In this document: piece after piece, positions 32,831-44,890 of the stretch
Position numbering within the stretch: position 1 is the first letter of the stretch
Layout of the letters: each line of letters starts with the position of its first letter
The notes under the pieces: model-generated
The model's input: only the letters and a program-made list of their open reading frames with translations
Told to the model about the DNA's origin: nothing
Database searches by the model: none
Assembly (NCBI RefSeq): GCF_000699445.3
Contig: NC_067196.1
Span: forward strand, 35,360,616 to 35,424,615
Direction of reading: 5' to 3'
Origin: Schistosoma haematobium
Lineage: Eukaryota > Platyhelminthes > Trematoda > Strigeidida > Schistosomatidae
DNA length: 64,000 nt
Translations under genes and position numbers: made by a program

Positions 32831-34020
32831 TTAGTTTAAATAATATAACAGTATAGCATTTCTGGTTGTATGGTCATTAATGCTCATTGCTCAAACACTT
32901 TAGAGACTGAATACTTATTGTGAGTTGACTCTAAACAATATAGGCTCACACTGGAGCATAACTCTTCGATGAAAGTGGTTGTTAGGATAGAACAGTATCA
33001 CAAGCGAGCATGTATAGCACCGCACTGCTGCTATAATATGACCAAAGTGTAATAAAAAGCATATATACGTTAGGATCTGATACTAGAACCATAAAAGGAA
33101 GCTATGGTCTCATTTCTTTGATCGATGAAAATTTAGATGATCTTCAAGGCAGTCTGTATACATTAAGCTGTTGTACTGTTTTATAATCAATAATTCATAT
33201 AAAAATTATTGAGCAAGACCTGTATTCAAATTCTCTTAAAATAATCTCTACAATGAATAAATTACAATTTAGTAGACAAACAAAGGTTTGGGTAATCTAC
33301 ACTGAGGTACATCTTTTGCATGGGGGTTACTGACATATTTACGTTTTTCAGGAATTTATACATCATAGTCGTATAGTATTGTATAAGTCAACATCGTATA
33401 TGTCTAGTTCTTATTACTGTCCGAATTCTGTCTCAGTTCAGCAGGACGCCAGCAAAGGCCTAAATAGCTTAGAACTGTAATGTCTCTCAGTGATAATGAG
33501 TGATACACGGAGGATATAATTTCCCCCAAGGTTGTAGATAAACCTTGTTGGCAAGTACCATGGAGTAATAAATCTGGCTTTTTGTTGGCTACCTTGAATC
33601 ACCTAACATTCAAACGTATATAATCACTTTTTGTACAAATATCATCATTTCAAGTGTTATACAAGTGACTTCAGTTGTCTGAATTCTCATTATTATCAGT
33701 AATTTTTGAAATTAGTTAATAAAAATATACTAAGCAGCTTCATCACATTTACAATCACAAACAGCTACTATCGTTGGGCATAAAGAATTCGAATCGCCGA
33801 ATGTCAATAGAATAATCTGTTTGTAAAGTCCCGTCGAACGGAAAATTGGAAATTTTGACATTTCATGACTTAGTATGAGTCATTTCTTCAGAAAATTAAA
33901 AACAAGCAAATTAACTGAACACAAGTTTAAATAGTACAGAGAATGCAAAGCAGAACAAGTTACGTATAATAAAAATCAAATTAGGTTTAATTATTTGCAA
34001 TTGATTGATCACTGAGTGGT
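32831..34020. other. Intergenic, no feature seen
   Basis: AT-rich; a slightly less AT-rich patch at about 33420-33600 has no recognised identity. Confidence 0.35.
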
Positions 34021-34320
34021 GATCAATATCATATGTGTCAGGTCCTTCTTAGTGCAGATCGAATCCTATCGACCAAGTTGCAATATGGTCACTAGTCTAG
34101 GTGACTCGACATTGTGTGCATTGAGTTGAAATAAAATGGTGATTGGAGGTAGTCGACAGGAAACCCTGGGCCCAATGGTAACATCTCTGACTGTGAAGCT
34201 GGGTGACACGGAATCGAGCGTCAGTTCCGTCAAAATTACAGGTACATCTTGCTGACGAGTGCCAAATAGCACGAAACCTAGGTTCAGAGTTTCTTGTTGA
34301 CCACCTCCGACCACCATCTT
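34021..34320 (+). mobile_element. Hammerhead-bearing repeat, type 3
   Basis: About 300 bp island, much less AT-rich than its surroundings. It shares the layout of type 1 (a GGTACATC-like lead-in before the ribozyme) but little other sequence. A recognisable B box is not clear. The minus-strand open frame across it is a by-product. Confidence 0.55.
34244..34292 (+). ncRNA. Hammerhead ribozyme, type 3, intact core
   Basis: CTGACGA core (34252-34258), stem II GTGC paired with GCAC around a CAAATA loop, GAAA box, a palindromic ACCTAGGT stem III and a GTT cleavage triplet. Stem I pairs only partly (G-C, T-A, T-G, then mismatches). All invariant core bases are present. Confidence 0.65.
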
Positions 34321-36889
34321 AGGTGTAGTTATGTTAATATTTTTACGTTATTTCAGTCAAGATCATTTTTATTATGTGACAAATATATCATTATTTCTAT
34401 TGTTAACAGTTTAGGAAATGCTCAGTTTATTCTAAATCATCAAGTCACACCTTGCAAATAAAATCCTTTGTTCCGTTCATCTCCTGATCATTTCATGAAA
34501 GTGTCGAACTCTTAAACTATCTACTTCCACTTTGAAAAAGGTCATCCTGATGAATAAAATTTGTCCGTCTTATTAAATGTGAATAAATCGATCACAATTA
34601 AGTGATCGAAAAAGTTTAATAAATAATTTATTAGGTTTCAAGTTTAAAAAAATACTGGGTTGAAAGCAACTTACTTATTCGTATCTATGACAATCAGTTC
34701 ACAATGAAACAAACTGCTGTACAAATTTTACTCCTATTGTAGTAAAACTATACAGGATAAAACCAATAATTTATAGTTGAATAAAACGTACACAACACAG
34801 TGTATGAGGAATTTCTATAACTTTTTAAATAAGCCAAATACTCTAACTTAATTCTTTAAAAACAAGACAAATGATATTTGTGATGGAATCTAGCAATGGA
34901 ATCCATATCACATGCTTTTTGAAATTTATCAGCTAAATCAATCTATATCTCATTGTTCGTGCTTTAAATACTAGTCCATAAAGTTATTTTTATCACGATA
35001 CCCAGCGCTGTGCTCAACTCAAGTCTGGAACGATAGGTATAGGATTAAGGTCTCCATGTGAAGATCAGTAATAATATATATGTATGGTCAGTTTAAAAGT
35101 CTAAAATAGGGAGAATAAAAGTATCACAGGTCCGACTACTAGCCACTATTCAGGATATAATCTACTTGTAAATGAAAGCAACATCGAAGCACTTTTATGA
35201 AGAAGTTCATATACTTGATTCATTTCACTTCTGGATATCACATTTGATAAAATTCATACAGTTATCTGAGAAAAAATAGTCCATATATAATTCGAAAGAA
35301 TTCATTTTCTTTTAAAATGATTTTGGTAAGCAGTCACAACTCAGTTTTGGTATTCATTAAACGTCATCCTTGATAAAAGAAGACTAAACTAAACTGATCA
35401 CTATACAAATATATATGGAGTTTCTGTAATTTGTTACTGAGTGCTGAAACTATTATGTATGTTCATCGATTTAAGATAGTATTTCTGCTCGAGTATATAA
35501 ATCTTTAAACACAAAATTACAATCCGAGCACTGCCGCTTCATAAAACTGAAAGCCTTGTTTTATGAATATGTTGTCGAAGATCAGCTAAAGAACCATTGA
35601 AATCCAAAGAGAAATAAGCAAATGATTCTAACTAGTTTATTGAGTCTTAACAGTGTGCATATAAGAATCTACACAGTGTTGAATCCAAGACCTTCAGGTG
35701 TCAACAATGACAAGAGATCTTTACATCAATAAGTTCAAATCCAATGTTTCAAACTTCAGTTGGTTTGGCGACATAACTCTACGATAATCCAATTTTATAG
35801 GTGAAAGCAATCCTAATATTATGGACTGCTTATGTCACAGTTTAGATATTTTGTGTTCGATGATGTGTATATGTTCAAAATCTAATAATACTGATATCAA
35901 TTTCCTATAAATGTACTCAGATAATGTATTTAGACCCGACAACTAATTAAATAGAGGGGAATAATATTAGTAGAAAGGAAATACAGTTTTTGTTTCTGTA
36001 CATGGAAAGACGATGATAAAACTGCTAAGCTTGCTGTCCAATGGACGAAAGGAGAATTTTATGTGTGCCTTGAAGTACCAAGAAATGACATGGATGACTG
36101 ACTTTTAACCTTAAGACATTTAATTTCATCAAAACTAACAAGTGCAACATTTAATGATGTATATCTAGACTTTTTTTTGGTGGAATTAGTGATCGAAACA
36201 TTAAACACTGTTGAGGCTTTTGACTGATAAATTATTTGAACTGATTCTGACTTGATAATATATCGTGCTTATGGCTTATTTTATTGTTGGATGTCAATTA
36301 ATCTTGTCGAAATTTTACCTTATTCGATTTCACCTATTCCACAGTTAACAATAATGAATACTTTTCAACTCTTAGCAGTTACAATGACTTAAGAACAAAA
36401 ATATTTAGTGTAAATAACAGTTTCTAACATTCTAAACGTTTAATGATACAAGAAATTAACGCATCAATTTAATTATTCCTTTTCTCTGGTAGTTATAATG
36501 CTGAAATTCGTTCTGCTTAGGTTAAAGCATTTCTCAAAGGATGTGAAAAGTTATCTGGGTTTTCTCAATTCACATAATTAAGTTTACTTGATAAAATTAG
36601 CACATTTTCTAAGTGAAAAAAAACTAGGCTCTTTCAAAATCGATCCTATGTCGGATATTTTTTAATACTCAAAAAATCAAACCTCCGAATAAACATAATG
36701 ACTTTTAAATATGAAATTTAATGTTTATACTATTCAATCATCAGGTAGCAGCCAACATGGTAATTGTTTAATAATAAATTCCAGTCTTATCATATGAATC
36801 GAGTTGTATTGTGGCCAGTAGTTTAAATGAATTGAAATCTTGTGCATCGTGCTTGAATGTCAAATAGTTTCAGAGAATTAACAAAAAGT
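34321..36889. other. Intergenic, no feature seen
   Basis: Very AT-rich DNA with no coding frame or repeat that I recognise. Confidence 0.4.
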
Positions 36890-37105
36890 TATTAATATCA
36901 GAAGTTTTGTGGATATTATAGTAATTTCAATGATTGAGATCATGAGTCAATTGAAGTTAGAGACCATGAAAAACCTGGAAGCATTGGATGGCCGTTTCGT
37001 TCTATTGTGGGACTCCTCAGCAGTGCGCATCCACGATCTCGCCCCCCGCAAGATTCAAACCCAGGACTTATCTGTCTCGCGCGCAAGCGTTTAACCAGTT
37101 ATTAA
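36890..37105 (-). mobile_element. tRNA-headed SINE, type 2
   Basis: Minus-strand copy: B box GGGTTTGAATCTT (near 37050), hammerhead 36981-37026, family tail and 3' end reaching about 36890 (shared with the end of the copy at 43605-43645). Confidence 0.75.
36981..37026 (-). ncRNA. Hammerhead ribozyme, type 2, core intact
   Basis: On the minus strand: stem I GCACTG with CAATGC (one mismatch), CTGAGGA core (position 7 is free in hammerheads), stem II GTCC with GAAC (one mismatch), GAAA box, ATC cleavage triplet. This is the best preserved type 2 copy here. Confidence 0.65.
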
Positions 37106-37756
37106 CCCGTTTTTCGCGATGATTGACATCCCTACAATCGTGAAGGGACTAGTTCTACATTGTGCTAAAAGTCCATATCGAAGTAATAAATGTTTTTAAG
37201 CAGTTATTTTTTTATATCTCGAATATACTCACCAAACGTTTTAATTGTAATTTTCAGACTATACAAGTTTTTATATTGATAGATTGAAACATCTATCTTT
37301 AAAGTATTCTTTCCCACTTGTATAAAATTTATTTTGCAACAGGATGATACTGAGTGCTGTTGAAGGCTCGTCGAATTCAAGATTGTTTACAGAGTAGTAA
37401 CTGCTATGATTATGTCCAAGACTTAGTTCAGTTCAAAGTTTATCAGTCAGCCTGTAATATGAATACAAAGTTAGGTGATGTTGTTTAGTGTTTTGTTAAT
37501 GAAGGCAAGCGAGCTCTTTTCCTTACATAAGGTCAAAAGCAAGAACTTTAAATGATAGTAAGGAAATATATTGATTATCCGAATATCTCTTAAGGAGTTG
37601 AAAGAGTATATAGTATATAAATCTCCTTTATACTTACATAATCATGAATGATTCAGCAGTTAGTGAATAATCAATATGAGGCTTTTGAAGATTATGGAAT
37701 TTCAGAAATATCATAAATCATTCAAATTAGGTAACTATTAAAAACCTGGGTTAATA

Positions 37757-38059
37757 AATTTCTGAGAATGAAATTATAATATATATTAGAAAAATGTTGC
37801 TCATGTTTATTCCAAATCCGTAATAATATTCCAACGCCACACATTCATTGTACTTCACATATCATTTATCCTATAATCTACTTAGCTTTAATATACATAA
37901 TTCATGTCTTTTAAATCAAAATATGTAGTGTGTTAAGTACTCAACCTCATCAAAACATTATATCAACTTAATAATATTTTAACTACAGATGTGGATTTTA
38001 CATTTTATCATTGTCAACAGTTGAAGCAATTCTCATTAGGCTAATCATAACACTACATT
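37757..38059 (-). repeat. Inverted repeat arm 1
   Basis: About 303 bp, matching the reverse complement of 39891-40193 with one mismatch that I can find (near 37834). Confidence 0.85.
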
Positions 38060-38400
38060 CGACCAGCATTTCAACTATTTCGTTAAGTAATGGAAACTGT
38101 GATTACTTACTTGCTTACGCCTGTTACTCCTTATAGAGCATAGGCCGCCGACCAGTATTCTCCAACTCACTCTGTCCTGGGCCTTCTTTTCTAATTCCAT
38201 CCAATTCTTGTTCATTTTTCTCATGTCTATCTCCATTTCCCGGCGTAATGTGTTCTTTGGTCTTCCTCTTTTCCTTTGGCCTTGAGGATTCCATGTGAGG
38301 GCTTGTCTTGTGACGCAGTTGGGTGTCCCATTCACTTCCAGCGCTTCTTCATAATTTCTTCCTCTTCTGGGATCTGGTTTGTTCTCTCCCACAGTTGAAT
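37757..38400 (-). mobile_element. 5'-truncated RTE-like LINE, 3' end
   Basis: The minus-strand frame reads '[20 protein letters not shown]', '[20 protein letters not shown]' and '[20 protein letters not shown]' before ending at 38075. This is the C-terminal end of RTE-clade RTs (SR2-like in schistosomes). The roughly 310 bp after it (38059-37757) is its probable 3' UTR and is one arm of a 303 bp inverted repeat. Confidence 0.75.
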
Positions 38401-38704
38401 GTTGCTAATGACTAGTATTAACTATTTCTTGATTACGTAAAAGGTCGTTTCATAAGAGGGTAAGATTCTTCTGTAGCACTCATACACGATACTTCACAGA
38501 ATAGAATAACAAATCTTTATAGCTAAAGATAAGTACAATATTCACTAATCACTGATTTAAAAATTAGTAATCGATACTTTCCAATTGATAACATTACCTT
38601 GGTTACAATGTTTTGATGACATTTCTATGTTTTAAAACATTTTCCTTTTGATGTTTAATGACACCTATTAAAACATTTTTAGTTTAATCAAAAAAACTAA
38701 TTCA

Positions 38705-38960
38705 AACAATTCACTTGGTATTGTTTGCCTTGTGTTTTCCCGTTGAGTTTTAAGACTGTAGTTGAACAGTCTGTTATTGGCATATGTGCATACTGTGCGT
38801 ATGCCTCGGTATTGACTTAATTCACAAGCTTTTTGTAAGCAATGATGGATAGTGGCTAGCAGTGGAATCCAGTTTGACGCGAGTTTCGTCCTATTTGGGA
38901 CTCGTCAGTTGGATGTGCCTGCATCTCAAAGTTGATATTCACCCCGGGACTCAAACCCAA
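38705..38960 (-). mobile_element. Sm-alpha-like SINE, type 1
   Basis: Minus-strand copy: B box GGGTTTGAGTCCC near 38945, hammerhead 38867-38914 and complete tail to about 38705 (ends ...CCAAGTGAATTG). The head upstream of the B box is truncated. Confidence 0.75.
38867..38914 (-). ncRNA. Hammerhead ribozyme, type 1, stem I damaged
   Basis: CTGACGA core, perfect GTCC/GGAC stem II and GAAA box are kept, but extra bases after the GTC triplet (AAA before CTGGAT) displace stem I. Probably weak or inactive. Confidence 0.6.
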
Positions 38961-39770
38961 TATTTTTCACATCTTTCTAGATCTTTTATTTCGTTTATGA
39001 TGATAAAATGATTTCTTATAGCAGAAAATACATACTACATAATCCAATCACTGTATATACATAGAAAGTAGATATACCATTTTAATCTTATCTTGATCAA
39101 TCTGTATAGATGAACTTAAAATACTCTATGATATTTTAGAATGAATTTCATAAGAAAATCCAACTAATTATTTGCTTTCTTATTGAATTCATTTAATGAA
39201 ATCAAATACACAGATATAAAGGTTATTTATCTTCGGGATTTATCGAGCTTTGTTTTTTTATTTATGAACTGATAAAAGTGGTTTATTGTTAAATAGAGTT
39301 AATCACTATGACAATCAAGTCATTCTAATCTGTATAATAAATGTAACTAATAAGAATGAAGAGAAGAATAGGCAAATTGATTATCCAATAAAATAATAAC
39401 AAAAACCTTGATATTTCTCATGGGTCCATTGAAATACGAGTAAACATAAATTATAGTTAATTAGTTTAGCTGGATAACAAATGGATTAATTTCTTCTTCT
39501 TCGTTTCCACAGAAAGAATAATAGAGTCTGAAACAATTGAGTGATATTTTGCAAATGATCTATTTACTTTATGATTCTCATATTTGTCTAAAGCATTCTG
39601 TAATTATGTATCCAAATACATTTTCTTATCCTACTTGTTTGTTCTCATTCACTAAACTTCCATAATAAATCTGTTAACAGAATGTATCAGTCAGTTACAC
39701 TTATCTATGTTAACTATGTTTTAGATACTAATCTTACATTATTTAAAGTGCTATTCATTAATATTCTTGA
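38961..39770. other. Intergenic, no feature seen
   Basis: AT-rich spacer inside the loop of the large inverted repeat. Confidence 0.4.
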
Positions 39771-39771
39771 G

Positions 39772-39862
39772 ATCACAAGCCGATCTAAGTGAGGTAACCA
39801 CTGAAAACCTTAAAACCATTGGACAGGCGTCCCATAGTAATATGGGTCTCCTCAAAAGGGCC
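39772..39862 (-). repeat. Degenerate type 2 SINE fragment
   Basis: Recognisable tail (GAGATCAC...) and GTCCAATGG part of the ribozyme, but the GAAA box and head are lost. Confidence 0.5.
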
Positions 39863-39890
39863 CATTTATATTATATTGAATATTAGTTAA

Positions 39891-40193
39891 ATGTAGTGTT
39901 ATGATTAGCCTAATGAGAATTGCTTCAACTGTTGACAATGATAAAATGTAAAATCCACATCTGTAGTTAAAATATTATTAAGTTGATATAATGTTTTGAT
40001 GAGGTTGAGTACTTAACACACTACATATTTTGATTTAAAAGACATGAATTATGTATATTAAAGCTAAGTAGATTATAGGATAAATGATATGTGAAGTACA
40101 ATGAATGTGTGGCATTGGAATATTATTACGGATTTGGAATAAACATGAGCAACATTTTTCTAATATATATTATAATTTCATTCTCAGAAATTT
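39891..40193 (+). repeat. Inverted repeat arm 2
   Basis: Plus-strand copy of the sequence after the RTE-like RT at 37757-38059. Probably a severely truncated RTE-like insertion of the same family. Confidence 0.8.
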
Positions 40194-40471
40194 GTATTTT
40201 TTTCAATTTTTTGTAAAGTAACTTCAACTGTCTTACTAAATCATTTAATCACGCGTTTCGAACTTCATTTCATAACTCAAAAAAGGAACTTAAACCTATA
40301 ATTAGGCGTTAGTGCGAGCATGATTTATTAAAATTTTATTTCAGTCTAACCTAAACTAAGGAAAAGTCAGTATGTGTACACTAGTGAATGTATGAAGCTT
40401 CAAATGTCAAGTGTGGTCTACCTCGTACATATTCGTCGAGCTTAGAGACTAGATAAATAAATATCATCACG

Positions 40472-40472
40472 A

Positions 40473-40509
<37 letters not shown>
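40472..40509. repeat. TA microsatellite
   Basis: About 19 uninterrupted AT dinucleotides. Confidence 0.9.
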
Positions 40510-40510
<1 letters not shown>

Positions 40511-40828
40511 CTGTTAACAAATTATTTTATCCGCAATCAAGTGAGAGAATATCTACAAAATGATCAACGCTGTACACAGTGGGATTACTAGTTTCCAAAA
40601 CAAAAAGTGATGAAGGATAACAAGCAGTAGACGATTGAAAACTTACTACAGTACGAGAACGTCAAAGTTAAATTAAGGAAGTGACTACGAAATATCCATA
40701 AGCTTTATGGATAAATGTCTTACTGGCTAACCAACTTGTTACAACACAGAATTTAATAAAATCAAATAAAACGAGATTGTTTTGTATGTACAGTGAAAAA
40801 AGTTTTTAATCAGGTTTCTCACACATCT

Positions 40829-41300
40829 TGTGACCGCCAATTAGAGGGCAGTGATTTATCGATCGAATCAAGGACGCGTAAAACACGTGCGAGGAGCCTA
40901 GAGTCCTGATCGGTCCTGCTTTCCGCCTAGCCCAGCCAGTTAAGTCCAAAACACCAGTCTCAGCCTCTGTAATATGAATCATTATATTTCAAACATACTG
41001 AGTTTATATACCAATCAAACAGACCAAAACGTACCAATAAAATATGAAACAACATTTGTACAAGAATTAGCCAGTTAAGGCTGTGAATGAGGGAGGTAGT
41101 AATTAATATACTGGGTATAACTCAAGAATGGTAAGACGTATAATAATAGTCTATGGGTCAAAATAAAGCTTATAATAAGAAGAACATGCATATGAATAGT
41201 TTATTTATTTAACAATTATACGATAAAAATATACGTTCAGTATTGGTCCATAAAAGGATCCCAAAGTTACCATTCATTATGTTTCTCGGGTCCTAACACA
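40829..41300 (-). repeat. Candidate solo LTR
   Basis: About 470 bp. On the minus strand it runs from TGTTAGGACCCGAGAAAC to a less AT-rich end finishing GGCGGTCACA, so it has TG...CA ends like an LTR. No internal retroelement coding follows on either side. It is unlike the 314 bp LTRs at the left of the window. Target duplications are not clear. Confidence 0.4.
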
Positions 41301-42750
41301 TAGTATAAATGTTGTGTACAAATCGACAAATGTTCGGCACATAAAATGGGTCAGATAGCTAAAACGATTTCATTCACAGAACAATATTCATCTTTGTTTA
41401 AAACTTAGTAATTGATAATTGGTTGCATAACCATGGATATGATTTCAAATAAGATTACGTAGGATTATTGAAGGGAGAAAACTATAAGCTTGAAGAATAA
41501 TTTTCAAATGTGAAATTCGAATTTAGGAGTGATGACCAAATAGATTATGGTAGACCATCTTAATTCAGAAGTCGCAGAAAGAGAATCTATAAAAAAAATT
41601 TCAGTTGAATAACAAAATATTTCCACTTAACATGAAGTAATTGTTAATTGGAAGACGTTAAATTAATGTCAAATAAAGAAGATTCATTGTCCTATTATCG
41701 TGGTGGCTTCTGGAATGCTGATTTGTAGAAAGGCAAACTACCTAAGCCGCTTATCATAAAATAAAAATTTTTGATGTAGTTTCAAACATGATAATTAACA
41801 TCCAGAATCACAATCAATTGATATTTGATGATTAAGAAAGAAATAAGAAGAATCGAGCAGATGTAATACTGTTTTTATGATATTGATCAGATTTTTCACT
41901 TTTTAGTACACTATGGAACATAGGCATATTTACCTATACATGCTATTGTCGTACTTCCCCGGTCAATCTATATGACAGTGACGTAAATATAGATTATATA
42001 TAGAGTAAAAATAAGTTATTTCATTTACAGAAACTAAATCAAGTGGTTTTCGTTAAAGATTACAAATTTGTTGAAATCAGTGATTTCGTGGATATAATTT
42101 AGTAAGGAGATTTTCCCCTAACTTTGATTGATGTCTCTCTCATTGACTAACTCTACACGAAAACTACACTTATTACCTATACGTGTGGTGTGGGTTACTT
42201 ATATCCACACAAGTAGTATATAACGGTTGTCAGGCATATAATTGTATTTCAGTAGAAGGTCGATGAGGAAAGAACGGAAACGGAACACCATTGGTATGAA
42301 AACGCATGAACAATGAAATCTGAGGCAATGGATTGATGATTGCAACAGGAATAGTCAAGTTTGAGATGATGGGTTGAGATTTTGCAGATTAACGATTTAC
42401 TATATGGTTCTCAGGTTTTATTGAGATGCTCTGTAATTTCTTGTCAAATACATTCGATCGTCCCCACTGGTGTTTGTTCACTACATACGTATTGTGAAAA
42501 CATTTTGAACTTTTACGACTCTCAAAGAAAAAGAATTCGGAAATATTCCTTAGATATTTAGAGTCTATTGACATATTTTGGAAGTGATTTCCTGTAATAA
42601 TTAGCAATTAGGGAATTGAGTAGTTTGATTCCTTGAAAATTTCACTTAATTAGATTGCTAAATAATCTATGGTTAATTACGAAATAGTGAATATATGTAG
42701 TTAAATACGAAAGCCCGAACTGATCTTCATGAACTTATTTATGGTATCAC
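41301..42750. other. Intergenic, no feature seen
   Basis: AT-rich; no gene or repeat that I can support. Confidence 0.4.
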
Positions 42751-42769
42751 GTGCACTGTCTAATTATTT

Positions 42770-43118
42770 CTCATGAAGTAAATGTACGCAGCATAAGTAA
42801 TAACCAATCGGAATATAAAGACTTGACTACTGAAATCCTTCAATTATTGCAGCCGTATGAAATAATTAAACTGCATGCAGATATATGTCAACTGAAATCA
42901 CTCGATCGTGTTATGTATGTATCACTGCAATTGCCCTTTTAGAAAATAACACAATCTTCTACCGACTTATTTTATAGAGTTCAGACAGTGAGCTCTTATT
43001 TGATCCGTTCATAAATAGTTCTAATTTATTATTATTTCAATGGGTATTATTTAAAATTTCATATGGAAGTTTCTCACCTGAAAAAATATCTTGGAGACGA
43101 AACACGCGAAGTCTCACA
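42770..43118 (+). CDS. Candidate two-exon coding segment, unknown protein
   Basis: Exon 1 (to about 42918) reads 'EVNVRSISNNQSEYKDLTTE', 'ILQLLQPYEIIKLHADICQL', 'KSLDRVMY'. A donor GTATCA and the acceptor TTTTATAG ending at 42977 would remove a 59 bp intron and join, in frame, 'SSDSELLFDPFINSSNLLLF', 'QWVLFKISYGSFSPEKISWR', with a further donor GTAAAG near 43119. Micro-introns of this size fit the organism. No start codon, family or linked exons could be found, so it may be a gene fragment or chance. Confidence 0.25.
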
Positions 43119-43411
43119 GTAAAGGTCAAGTAATATGTATTAAATACATATTTATTAATTAATCTGAACAAATAATTCCTACAGAATGTCAATGGTAGCT
43201 TGAGTAGTCAATGATAACGACTCTGAATTACACTAGGTTATGAGCGTTCGTAACTCGAAAAAACAAAAACTCTTTTAAAAATGAAGATTGGTGAATAGTA
43301 CAAACTAGTATGCAAGCTAGATATCTGTTCCAAAATTTTACAATAATCTTTTATAGAGTAAACATAATTTACATCAACACCATTTGAACTATTACTATTA
43401 TTTTACCAGTT

Positions 43412-43645
43412 AAGATCATGAGTCAATTGAAGTTAGATTACCATAGAAAACGTGGAAACACTGGACAGTCGTTCCGCCCTACTGTGGGACTCTTCAACCG
43501 ACTCAGTGATTTAGAGATTAAGCGCTCTCGCTCGAGACCGATAGGTTCTGAGTTTGAACCTCGCAAGGTGGTATCATGGATGCGAACTGCTGAGGAGTTT
43601 CAAATATTGAAATTATTATAATATCCACAAAACTCCTTCTGACTT
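43412..43645. mobile_element. Two opposed type 2 SINE copies, abutting
   Basis: 43412-43500 is a minus-strand fragment (tail plus mutated hammerhead, GAAA box changed to GGAA). 43500-43645 is a plus-strand copy with a full tRNA-like head (A-box-like CTCAGTGATTTAGAG, B-box region near 43555), the first bases of the hammerhead (GAACTGCTGAGGAGT), then a jump to the family 3' end. The ribozyme 3' half is deleted in the plus copy. Confidence 0.65.
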
Positions 43646-44062
43646 CATTACTATTATTATTGTTATCATTGATAGTAATAATAATATTCTTATAAAAAAC
43701 AACAAAAATTTATAGAAAATAATCAATTAAAATAAACAAGCACAATAAAAAATAAAAGAAAACACACAAACATACATAGTAAGAGAGGGAATGAGGAATA
43801 ATATGAAACAAACTTCATGTGTATTTAATTCTCATTATTAATTGAACATTCATCGGTTAAGTATCATTGATTATTGTTTTAACTATATGAAGAATTGAAC
43901 AACAACAGAACAAAACCAAAAAAAAAATCAAATTATGAAACTTTAAACTTGTGTAAATAAAAAGTTATAATTAAGAATTATTATTGATTAATTGTTTATC
44001 AATAAAAGAACCAAACAAAGAAATGGTAAAAATAAACATTCATATGTTGTATACAAAACTAT

Positions 44063-44099
<37 letters not shown>

Positions 44100-44890
44100 A
44101 CATATTAAAGAAGCTTTTTATATGTATTCGTCTGTTACTATAATGTTGACTATTTAATTAATATAAATAAAGTAAAATGAATTAAAGCGTTAAGCAATAC
44201 AGTTTGATGAATTCCAATAAAAAAAGCGGAAATATAATTAAATCATTCTCCCTCTTATTTTCGTTTCTTTTAAAATTGAAACATTGAACGTCATTTAAAC
44301 AATCAAAATGTAGCGTATAGATTTTCAAATGATGAACAGTATTTTTGTTTCTTTTGATTATCTAACAGGAAATAATATTTAGATGGTAAATGATGAAAAG
44401 TTATGGAATGATTTAACAGAGAAGAAAAAATAAGCAACTAAATAATGTTTAGTTTGCTTTATTTTCTTTTTTCTTTTTCAACTGGATAATTATTTAAAAA
44501 GAGAAAAACAAACATGATAGACAACACAAGTACAAAAAAGAACAACATGAATAATGATAGATTTAAAAGTAAAAACATAAAATTGGATGTAAATAATGAG
44601 ATATTACATAAGTTAATGATAAGGAGGATTGTTATTATTATATTGATTATTCTGAAACATAAATAGAGATATCTTGTTCTTGAGAAAACTGTCTTTTGGA
44701 AGTGTTTATTCTTTATTTTATTCAAATAACTATACAATGTGCAATGAACATCTTTCCTATATTTATGCATTAATATTGTTGGTAAATTTTAAAGTAGATA
44801 ATTGTATATATGAAGGATAGTGAAAGTATGATTGAAATTATAATGAATCATATTTAATGAAATTATAGAATTATTTTTATGAAGTGTATT
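43646..44890. other. Intergenic; probable 3' flank of the M6 gene
   Basis: Very AT-rich with a TA microsatellite (44065-44096). A minus-strand AATAAA (plus TTTATT at 44458-44463) is one possible poly(A) signal for the M6 gene, weak evidence in such DNA. Confidence 0.35.
44065..44096. repeat. TA microsatellite
   Basis: About 16 TA dinucleotides. Confidence 0.9.

Noticed and set aside
43412..43645. Twin-priming (5' inversion) product of one SINE
   Set aside because: The plus-strand half contains both the head and the family 3' end, so it is a separate, internally deleted copy rather than an inverted 5' piece.
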